64,000 nt of DNA from Tubulanus polymorphus. Its lineage: Eukaryota > Nemertea > Palaeonemertea > Tubulaniformes > Tubulanidae. Location of the stretch: assembly GCF_964204645.1 (NCBI RefSeq), contig NC_134035.1, positions 6,446,501-6,510,500 of the forward strand. Direction: 5' to 3'. Within the stretch, counting starts at the first letter, position 1. Every line of letters begins with the position of its first letter. The notes beneath the pieces were generated by a model, which was not told the DNA's origin, did no database searches, and worked only from the letters and a program-made list of their open reading frames with translations. The position numbers and the translations under genes are program-made. Of this stretch, positions 55,736 through 64,000 are shown piece by piece.

Positions 55736-55783
55736 GCATTTGAAACCACTTCCCAAGTGAGCATGGTGTCCCTGGACCCCTAG

Positions 55784-56056
55784 TTTGGTTTTGTCGCCGC
55801 GACAATTCATTATTTTGGTTTTGTCGCACGCAACAATTCAATATTTTGTTTTTGTCGTCCGCGACAATACATTATTTTGGTTTTATCGCCCGCGACAATT
55901 CAATGTTTTGGTTTTAACGCCCGCGACAATTCATTATTGTGGTTTTATCGCCCGCGACAATCCATTATTTTTGTTTTGTCGCCCGTGACAATTCAATATT
56001 TTGGTTTTGTCAACCGCGACAATTCATAATTTTGGTTTTGTCGCCCGTGGTTTTGT
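55784..56056 (+). repeat. 31-bp hairpin minisatellite, part 2
   Basis: About eight to nine more diverged units of the TTGTCGC/GCGACAA array, resuming after the insertion and ending at 'gtcggaacattaag', where unit B rejoins the common end shared with units A and C. Confidence 0.85.
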
Positions 56057-56084
56057 CGGAACATTAAGTTTTTTGGTCGAACAG

Positions 56085-56390
56085 TGTGTTAAGGTCGTTT
56101 TGGAAATTTACTCGGTCTGGTATATTTTGGATTACTGTGTATGTCATTTGTCAGGACATTAAACAGAAGACGACTTAGGATACTACCTTGCGTGACTCCA
56201 CTAGCTAGACCGTCTCATTCCAAGATGAGGCGTTCTGTTGACCTCGGTTACAAGTTTCCGTTCAGAGATAACTGCAGAGCCATTTGGGCGACCTATCATT
56301 GATACTGTTTCCTAATAGCCTGTTTAGTAATGGCTGATGTTGAGCCTTATCAAATGCTTCGTTGAAATCCACTGTTGAACGGGATTCTAA
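56085..56390 (-). pseudogene. Non-LTR reverse transcriptase fragment (unit B)
   Basis: Same fragment as in unit A: DFNEAFDKAQHQPLLNRLLG on the minus strand near 56,340-56,370, with the QG-motif region near 56,190-56,220 in another frame. Confidence 0.55.
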
Positions 56391-57814
56391 GACTGTGCAG
56401 AAAACCCGTTATCGCTGCTTTGCAGCTATATTTATTATTGTTATTTTCTTCCACACTATTTTTACCAAAAGAACATAGGCTTTGTTACCTTACCGCTGTT
56501 TCATATACAATCCATATAATATCGTTCAGCTCACTGAGATCTACAAATATCCCGCGTGTTTTTCACAAATCATCGTTACAAAAGCACTGTCGGGCCGTAA
56601 ACATCGAAAATTTCGCCCCATTCAATGTGGCGACATCTTTTTCGAGTCGTCATCCCGAAATCAACCCGCAGGCTGATTGTCACTTCGATTATCAATTCAA
56701 GTATAAATGAACTAATTTATTGCCGCAGACTTCACATTCAGCCGCGGTCTTCATACAGTGATTTTAACAATAGCCCATTTTCCTCATCAAATCATATTAC
56801 CGATACACTGTAAATTTACTACTTTAGATTTTAAAAGCACTGTCGAGCCGTAAACATCGACGAATCGACGTGTGTTACTACATCGTCGTTCCGGGGATAA
56901 GCTGCGAGTTTCTCCTCATCATGAAAATCAAATCGAGTACAAATTAATTTATTGCTACTGCGGGTTTCAAGGAGTTAGTTTAACAATATCTATTTTTCTT
57001 TACCGAATTAACCGTGTATTTACTAAGATAAATCTTTAGTGTACAGGGGAATCGTAGGCCTAAACTAAACACGCCGAAGAGATATAGCGGAGAAAAGCTG
57101 TTATGTCGACGAGTTATCAAAATAAAAGAATATATTACTTTATTCGGCCGCGGGCTTCAACCTCTATATCAATACCATCAATACTCTATATTTCCTACAG
57201 TACATACCGATCATTGTCAAATGCACAAGGTATTTACTAAATACAAGTATATAACACACTCCTATCCGTATGCTGGACTCACACTTGACATTCGGAGTAA
57301 GCGTTCGCTGTGGAGGAAAGGAGATCGTTCGCTGTGTCGCTTGAAGATTTTATCGAGTTTTACGCGATATTAAGGCTTAGGCCTACCGGAACTGACCTTT
57401 ACTGTCTCAAACAAACACAGTATAATTGTTGCGTTTATTAACGGACTCATTGGATTGAACTTCATAACAAAATTTACGATATTTAGGAGGGTTGTTATTC
57501 AATAGGCCTACGACCAATCTGTACGGATGTTAGGCCAACGCATATACATAGGCCTACATATGCTAGTAGCCTCTACTCGGTTAAAGCTAAGTTCACTGTA
57601 AAGGAGAAATCAGATTTATTTAAATGCATGTTAATTTGTGATTATCTGGTTCTGACTTGCAACGATCAATCACAATTATCAATTTTATTGGCAAAAATGA
57701 AGAGTTTTTTTGAAAATTTCGTCTGAGCAGACAGCTTTATAAGCTACACTTTTCATTTGAGTTTTTTCATCATAAATGAAACAGGTATTTCATTAATTGC
57801 TAATGACTTAAGCC

Positions 57815-58135
57815 GGACGTAGATCGGCTTTGCGACGGCTTGTGACTCACTGCGACGCCATTCACTGCGACCGCCAGCGACGATTGTGTCGCAACGACTC
57901 ATCGACCTATGCTCCCTTGCGACGGGTTGCGACTGTCAGCAACGCTAGTCACAAGGAGTCGCACGTGTTCTACTTTCTGCGACGCGACACGGCTGTCACA
58001 ACCAACCTACGCGCTCTTGCGACTGGCAGAAACTAGTTGCACACAGTCGACGACAATCGTATCGCAACCGACTTGCAGCGAAACTTGCGATGCAACGCGA
58101 GGATCGCATCGCGTTGCAAGGCCGACTTACGTCCA
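57815..58135. repeat. TGCGAC / GTCGCA word array (unit C)
   Basis: Close copy of 51,140-51,445 with scattered substitutions that often keep the word intact. Confidence 0.7.
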
Positions 58136-58164
58136 GCTTTAAGTTACTGCGGAGCCCCAAAAAT

Positions 58165-58695
58165 ATCTGTTTTTCGTTCATAAGACCTTCCGCTTGAAAA
58201 TCCTTTCGTCGGAAGAAATTTATTTCGTTCGAATCAATAATATTCTGTTCGATTGAACCAATTTGAAAAAATCGTTAGAACAAAGTTGAACAAACTTTTT
58301 TTGTCCAAACGAAAGGTTTTTCGTTCGAACAATCATTCGATCGTACAGAATCGTTTTAATTTGAACGGAATGTTCTTGTCAAAAAGATTTAGTTTTTCGT
58401 TCGAACAAGTATATTATAAAAAGTTTTTTCTTCGAACCAAAAGTATTAAGTAATTCGTTCAATCGAACAGAATTGTTTTCATTCAAACATTCGTTCCAAA
58501 CAAGTTGTTTTCGCTAAACCAAATTTCTTTGCCGGGACAAAAAGTTCTTCATTTCAACAATAACATAGCTTTTTATTCGAACACATTTTTGTCGGAATGA
58601 AGAAAAGTTTTGGTTCAAGCAAAAAGCGTATTGTTCGATCAAACAGAATTGTTTTCATTCGAACAAGATTTTCTTGTCGGAACATTTATTATTTT
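58165..58695. repeat. TTCGAACAA / TTGTTCGAA word array (unit C)
   Basis: Copy of 51,485-51,965 with small insertions. Word copies are again in both orientations. Confidence 0.75.
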
Positions 58696-58704
58696 GGTCG
58701 AACG

Positions 58705-59000
58705 GCGTGTAAAGGTCGTTTTGGAAATTTACTCGGTCTGGTATATTTTGGATTACTGTGTATGTCAGGACATTAAACAGGAGACGACTTAGGATACTAC
58801 ATGTACTTTGCGTGACTCCACTAGTTAGACCGACTTATTCCAAGATTCCGTTGATTTCGGCTACAAGTTTTCGTTCAGAGATAGGCTAACTGCTGAGCCA
58901 TTTGAGCGACCTATCATTGATACCGTTTTCTAATAGCCTGTTTAGTAATGGCTGATGTTAAACCATATCAAATGCTTTGTCGAAATCCACCGTTGAACAG
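58705..59000 (-). pseudogene. Non-LTR reverse transcriptase fragment (unit C)
   Basis: Third copy of the RT remnant at the end of a tandem unit, more diverged but with the same 'gcgtgactccactag' (QG-motif region) and 'caaatgctttgtcgaaatc' (motif A region) positions. Confidence 0.5.
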
Positions 59001-59013
59001 GATTCAAAACTGT

Positions 59014-59314
59014 GCAGAAAACCCGTTATCGCTGCTATGCAGCTATATTTATTATTATTATTATGGTTTCTGCTGCCTTCGCAGAAACCCTATTGTATTC
59101 CTGCTGATTATTATTATTATCATTATTAGGGTTTCTGCTGCCTTCGCAGAAACCCTATTGTATTCCTGCTGATTATTATTATTTATCATTATTAGGGTTT
59201 CTGCTGCCTTCGCAGAAACCCTATTGTATTCCTGCTGATTATTATTATTAGGGTTTCTGCTGCCTTCGCAGAAACCCTATTGTATTCCTGCTGATTATCA
59301 TTATCATTATTATT

Positions 59315-59340
<26 letters not shown>
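59014..59340 (+). repeat. Module plus four-unit hairpin/(ATT)n minisatellite
   Basis: After the GCAGAAAACCCGTTATCGCT module come four units, each with the hairpin GGGTTTCTGC-TGCCTTC-GCAGAAACCC, then TATTGTATTCCTGCTG and a (ATT/ATC)n run of variable length. Confidence 0.85.
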
Positions 59341-59345
<5 letters not shown>

Positions 59346-59713
59346 TCTTTTTCACACTGGATCTTACTGAAAGCATATAAACTACTGCAACTTACTTTCA
59401 ATCAATTCTGTATCACAAGTACTACGCTGCATTGACATATGCTGCGTATGATATTAATCAGAATGCCACTGTTTACTCTCTGTGAGCCTCTAAACATCGA
59501 AATTTAAGCCCGATTCAAACAGTATCCATCTACGTATGTGTATTGCCTGTGTGTCATTCCCACAGCGCATCAGTATGTGTGTTTGTGTCAGTGTCCCTAT
59601 AAGCATTGATAGAGCTGGTGTACTAGATCAGTAGTTTTTTAGTATTTTTATCTCTTCTACTATTGTGGCGCACTGAATGAGGTCAGTCTCGAGTGAACGC
59701 AACTGAGGAATTT
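59340..59713 (+). repeat. ~375-bp direct repeat, copy 1
   Basis: It matches 63,618-63,995 ('cacactggatcttactgaaag', 'gtgagcctctaaacatcg', 'gcgcactgaatgaggtcag'). Both copies follow directly on an (ATT)n run. Confidence 0.85.
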
Positions 59714-62520
59714 ATCCTCGTTTGCGCCGCCTATACAAGCAATAGCAATCCTGGCAGTATCTTCCCTATGTAGCGGTTGTAGTGTAAACATATAAAATAG
59801 TAATTCAGGTAGTGACTGCTGTTGTCCATAGGTAGCGTAGTCGTAGTCACTCTGCTGTGCCGGGGCGCTCGCTACACGGGTCCGCCTGGGTCGACCGCAC
59901 TCGGGTAGTGAATACGGCAAGGAGACTCTTGTCTTCCCCAGGAAAGTAAATGGTATAAAATATGTAGAATCTGTTCCTCTATTGAAAAATGTCGCTAAAA
60001 AGGGCGCTTATAAGCAGTACGCTCTCCTCCAAACAGTCGCCTCCCTACTCCACGTAGCCTTAATCTGTGTGGCCAATACAGACCCCCCAACCCGCTCTCC
60101 TCAGAGTAATCCGCTTTAGGGGCTTTCCTCGGACGAAACTCGCAGTGTTGATTACTCGGCGGATATGGCTACCCCCATTCCAAGTGCCCTCTCGCACATA
60201 GCTGTCCCCCGTCATCTCAGGAGCTAATCGCGACTCATGCCAGATCTGTCAAACTAGTCGTATGCATAAGTGTTGTCCGTAGCGACAGTCAATAGGGGAA
60301 CGATCCTCACGTAAAACTAAATGGGTTCGATGCAGCAGGAAAACCACAGAAATCCTCGTCCTTCCTTCCAGTGCCGGCGAATCAAATAAACGCAAGATTC
60401 GAAGTTGGATTGGAATGTAGTACGAATTATTAAATATATATATTTTCTTATAATACAAAGTTCATCGTTCTTGATGCCAAGGGGACATCATGTCCACACG
60501 CAAAACACCTTGATTATTTACATTTCGATATATAAAAAGAATGTGCCCTCATGGCTTGCAAAGCCTTGGTACAATCAATGTACGGTAGCATCCAAAGGAG
60601 ACGACCGAACGTCAAATAGAAGCGGTGGCGCGGCGGACTCCGGCGTGTATCTAATATAACTTAGGTCTCTGTAAACGAGCGTTGAAGCTAATCAACGATT
60701 AAGATGTTAACGACGGAGCGACAAATAGTTAACGACGAGCGTGGTCGTTAATCAACGATAAGAATTATACGACGGAGCGTCAAATAGTTAACGACGAGCG
60801 TTGTCGTTAATCAACGACAGCGCGCCAAATTCAAAATGTCGTTGACGCGAACTGAAGAGTCGAAATTCAGAGGCGACGTCAAGAAGATGAAACGACCGCG
60901 TGTTCGTTCGAAAAAGGAGTTACTGAATACAGGCGATTTTCATGGTCAGCAGAAACGACATCTCGGAGTAAAATTACGGAAATAGCACAGAAGATATACT
61001 ATACTATTATTATTACTATTACTATTACTAATTACAGCGACGAGCGTTAAGTTGGCATCGTCAAAGGATTGAATTTAAACAGACGATGAATTGACGGAGA
61101 ATTTACAATATTTACAGGATTGTAAGTGACGAGTTTATCGGCAGCCCATGGCCGACGACTACGCGGCCCCCGGGTGCGTCGGCACCCGGGACTCACTGGG
61201 GGCGGGATGTCAAACAGCGATCCCGGGGTCAGACGACCCGGAGGCCCGTGTCTTAAATAGAGAAAGTAAAATTGTCTTCTTACATGATCTGTAGGCCTAC
61301 GATTTACAGCGTCGAGTCCGATTCGTAAAACGGTGAAGAGGCAGCAAGAAAGAGTTTCTAATGTGGCTCTGCCAGAGCCAAGTTGCCAATGAGCGCGATT
61401 GCGCCAAATTTATAGTTTTCATGCGGTCAACGCACGCGGTGATTGGTCAAGCGTGACGAGCAGTGATACGCTCCGCGGACAAAGTAGAGCACGCGAAATC
61501 ATTCAACCGTGACGAATGATAAAACCCTAAATAAAGACTTCATACGCAAGAAATAGAATTAAGTTCTATAATATTTTAAGATTAACGCGAAAAATGACGA
61601 CTATAAGACCGATACGGGGATATTTATTACAAAATAAACCGGAGTAAACCGCACCACCGCGAAAACGCTCACACGGAAGTGAGGCGGCGCCAGCGAACGG
61701 CGTCGTAAAAACGAGCGTAAACACGAGCAGGGCTGGAGAATTCTCCGGCGACGAGACGGAACCAAAACGGCCCAAAATCAAAAAAGTTGGGTCTCAAATA
61801 TAAAAAGGTGAACACACACTAATAGGTAGGTGGAGAATAAAAGAATGGCCTGGACAGGCGCCGAAAAATCGCTAATATCACCGCGATGTGGCGTGGCCAA
61901 CACCGCGGGGCCTGCCCAGGTCGTAAAATTGAATCTGACAGAACTGCCAAAAATCTATCAGATTGAAATTGAGCCGAAAAGATCCCGAAACATCGCCGCA
62001 GAACACTCAGCCCCGTCCCGGAATACGTACATCTAAAAAGAAACAATGAGAAAAGAACGGCTTAAGGCCATTCCGAAATACATAATATAATTTCACCAAA
62101 GACCGACATTTTGTGGTCAAACCCACCCCAGATATAGACAATTTTCGCCACACCTGTATAGAGCTAATTAATGCAGCTATACGCGAGAGCCTGGGTGATT
62201 ATATTCTGCTAGCATTACAATATTCCTTGACGGATTTACTTGAAACTTTCGTGAGATGTACGGATCACAGGTACCTTGAGGTAAGTTGAAGGGATCTTTG
62301 ATTGGGGACCGCGTTCACCCACCAGGGGGCGTTTTACTTTTGAAAATTCTGACATCGAAAAGTTACTGTGTGAAAAAAATTTTTGTCTTTCAGTTTTCAG
62401 CTTCAGTCGAGCACGAAAGTTGTTCATAACAGCCTGGAGGCTAAAAAAATCAATGGCACGCCCTATCTGCGATTAACCGTTTGGGCTCTACGGGCTCGAA
62501 AATGGGCCCCCAAATTTTTT
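59714..62520. other. Intergenic region without recognised gene
   Basis: No protein family or structural RNA was recognised. It includes a GTCGTTAA word array (60,670-60,830), a GC-rich patch with CCCGGG-type inverted repeats (61,150-61,255) and GC-richer unique DNA to about 62,050. Confidence 0.5.
60670..60830. repeat. TTAACGAC / GTCGTTAA word array
   Basis: Two and a half ~65-bp units of the form 'cgacggagcg-caaatagTTAACGACGAGCG-tGTCGTTAATCAACG' form foldback pairs. Confidence 0.65.
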
Positions 62521-62524
62521 GATC

Positions 62525-63125
62525 AGATTTTTGCTCCTAGCTCCTTAACCGTTGGAGATAGAATCGTGGTTGCAGGAGTGATCAGTAGCCCTTGTGAAGA
62601 CACTTTTATTGATGTATGGTATAACTCAAATGGTTCTCCAGTAGCGCCACCTATAAGACGCTGGAATACGCATTTTCATCTATATCGACTAAGGGTATCA
62701 ATGGACTTCTATAGAAATTAATACACATGTACCTGGTTACAAAACGAAACGAACCCCTTATATGATTAGTTCCTATTTTAACCACTAGGGGGCGTAAATT
62801 TTGAAAAATCGATTTCAGCATCCATTTTTCGCATTTAATGCGGTCTGTTTATTATGAATATCACAAAACTTGGTATAAGAACGAAGACATGTGTGTAATA
62901 TGCCATCCTGCATGATTAGTTCATACAACTGCCACCAGGGGACTGTGAAAACAACGATTTTTGCTCCTTGGTCCTTAACCGTTGGCGATAGAATCGAGGT
63001 TGCAATGTGTGGTTAGTAGCCCTTTTCAAGATACTTGGATTTTATGTATGGTTTAAGTAGGTAACTTATATGGTTCTCCTGGAGCGCCACCTACATTTTG
63101 CTGGAAATGCATTTTCATTGATAGC
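62525..63125 (+). repeat. Two-unit ~430-bp degenerate tandem repeat
   Basis: The string 'ccttaaccgttgg-gatagaatcg-ggttgca' occurs at about 62,543 and 62,973. 'ggttctcc-g-agcgccacctа' type text follows in both. A 'cactagggggcgt' box recurs between. Confidence 0.65.
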
Positions 63126-63435
63126 TACTAAGCGGATAAAGGGATCTCTATGAAAATTGATAGCCATGTACCTGTATATAAGATACAACGAATGCCTAAC
63201 ATAATTAGTTCCTATTCTAACCACTAGGGGGCGTTAATGTTGAAAACTCATTCTAGCATAAGTTTTTTCGATTGTAATTCAGTAGTATGCTAACCGACAA
63301 AGTACCGTATCTTCGTTATTCTCGGTGTCATATCCCCTAACCTTGGTACATTAGAACTTTTCGCGTAGTATCCCATGTGAATCAACATAGCCATGTTATC
63401 AGCTGACCCCTAGGTGGCGCTCCTCATCCAGCAAG
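63103..63435 (+). repeat. ~350-bp repeat, copy 2
   Basis: Direct-repeat partner of 49,465-49,819, ending at the same module junction 'tccagcaaggcagaaaccc'. Confidence 0.8.
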
Positions 63436-63588
63436 GCAGAAACCCGTTATCGCTGCTTTGCAGCTATATTTAGGGTTTTCTGTTTCTTCACAGAAAACCC
63501 TATTGAAATTCGCGTGATTATTAGGATTTCTGCTGCCTTCGCAGAAACCCTATTGTATTCCTGCTGATTATTATTATTATTATTATCA

Positions 63589-63617
<29 letters not shown>
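63433..63617 (+). repeat. Module, two hairpins and (ATT)n
   Basis: The GCAGAAACCCGTTATCGCTG module runs straight into the hairpin GGGTTTTCTGT-TTCTTC-ACAGAAAACCC, then GATTTCTGC...GCAGAAACCC, TATTGTATTCCTGCTG and an (ATT)n run. Confidence 0.8.
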
Positions 63618-63619
<2 letters not shown>

Positions 63620-64000
63620 ATTCTTTTTCACACTGGATCTTACTGAAAGGATATAAATAACTGCAACCTACTTTCACTGTCGTTGAAACCATTCGGTATC
63701 ACAAGTACTAAGCTGCATTGACAAATACTGTATATGATATTAATCAGAATTGCACTGTTTACTCACTGTGAGCCTCTAAACATCGAAATTTAAGCCCGAT
63801 TCAAACAGTATCCATCTACGTATGTGTATTGCCTACGTGTCATTCCCACAGCGCGTCAGTGCGTCTGTTTGTGTCAGTGTCCATATAAGCAGTGATAGAG
63901 CTGGTGTACTAGATCTGTAGTTTTTTAGTATCTTTATATATATATGTGGCGCACTGAATGAGGTCAGTCTCGAGTGAACGCAACTGAGGAATTTTTGTGC
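63618..64000 (+). repeat. ~375-bp direct repeat, copy 2
   Basis: Partner of 59,340-59,713. It runs to the window edge. Confidence 0.85.

Larger units (their letters stand above)
54039..55783 (+). mobile_element. 1.75-kb insertion with TC...CTAG ends (Helitron-like candidate)
   Basis: It interrupts the 31-bp array. The left end is TCAGTCCACTTGGGAC; the right end is GTCC-CT-GGAC followed by CCCCTAG and then T. TC start, a hairpin near the end, a CTAG end and no target duplication fit Helitron-type insertion, but no helicase is present. Inside are a CGTCC lead, the Penelope-like remnant and ~155-bp tandem units. Confidence 0.4.
52399..56396 (+). repeat. Tandem unit B (~4.0 kb) with a replaced centre
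   Basis: The ends match units A and C. The central GCGAC and TTCGAAC arrays are absent and replaced by a 31-bp hairpin minisatellite that is itself split by a 1.75-kb insertion. Confidence 0.8.
56397..59013 (+). repeat. Tandem unit C (~2.62 kb)
   Basis: Organised like unit A: module, conserved half, GCGAC array, TTCGAAC array and non-LTR RT fragment, up to the module at 59,014. Confidence 0.8.

Noticed and set aside
59940-60400. Possible structural RNA gene in GC-richer DNA
   Set aside because: No tRNA A/B box pair, 5S rRNA or snRNA signature could be aligned by eye.

Overview
The window is animal nuclear DNA. Genes are split by GT-AG introns, gene density is low, and retroelements, DNA transposons, tandem arrays and virus-like insertions are abundant. 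The (CGTCC)n-led tandem repeats, 'caccagggggcg' repeats and (ATT)n-linked hairpins resemble those of marine invertebrates, possibly a mollusc or another lophotrochozoan. That assignment is an inference from repeat style only.

From 6.5 to 28.6 kb, one plus-strand host gene of at least 14 coding exons encodes a GDNF-family-receptor-alpha-like (GFR-like) protein. It has four cysteine-rich GDNF/GAS1 modules, a small cysteine-rich section, a conserved C-terminal region and a hydrophobic tail suited to a GPI anchor. All 13 exon junctions agree in phase and give about 756 codons of open sequence. The exon with the start codon and signal peptide was not found. The introns carry transposon debris: a virus-like fragment (13.0-14.6 kb), a hairpin-word array (20.9-22.2 kb) and tandem repeats.

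From 31.4 to 43.1 kb lies a very AT-rich, compact, decayed virus-like (Polinton/DNA-virus type) insertion. It holds several small genes on both strands, four of which (counting the intron fragment) start at an identical TAATAAATG motif. It ends in a protein-primed-type family B DNA polymerase carrying an intein in its YxDTDS motif. Its interior is split by a Ty3/gypsy element (33.8-38.7 kb) with integrase upstream of reverse transcriptase, the order described for Gmr1-like elements, and a likely SCAN-type capsid. Its polymerase end is cut by a Bel/Pao element (43.1-49.5 kb) with near-identical LTRs, one of which contains a 220-bp PIF/Harbinger-like MITE.

From 49.5 to 64 kb no host gene is visible. 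Three tandem units of 2.6-4.0 kb each begin with GCAGAAA(A)CCCGTTATCGCTGC and end in a decayed non-LTR reverse transcriptase fragment. Their centres hold interchangeable arrays built from a short word and its reverse complement. Nested in the middle unit is a 1.75-kb insertion with TC...CTAG ends, which contains an inverted-repeat Penelope-like remnant with two hammerhead-like cores. Hairpin minisatellites joined to (ATT)n and several direct duplications fill the rest.

The most notable items are the polymerase intein in a genome-integrated element, the shared start motif and paralogous small gene linking two virus-like fragments, and the family of hairpin-word arrays that share a leader but differ in the word.
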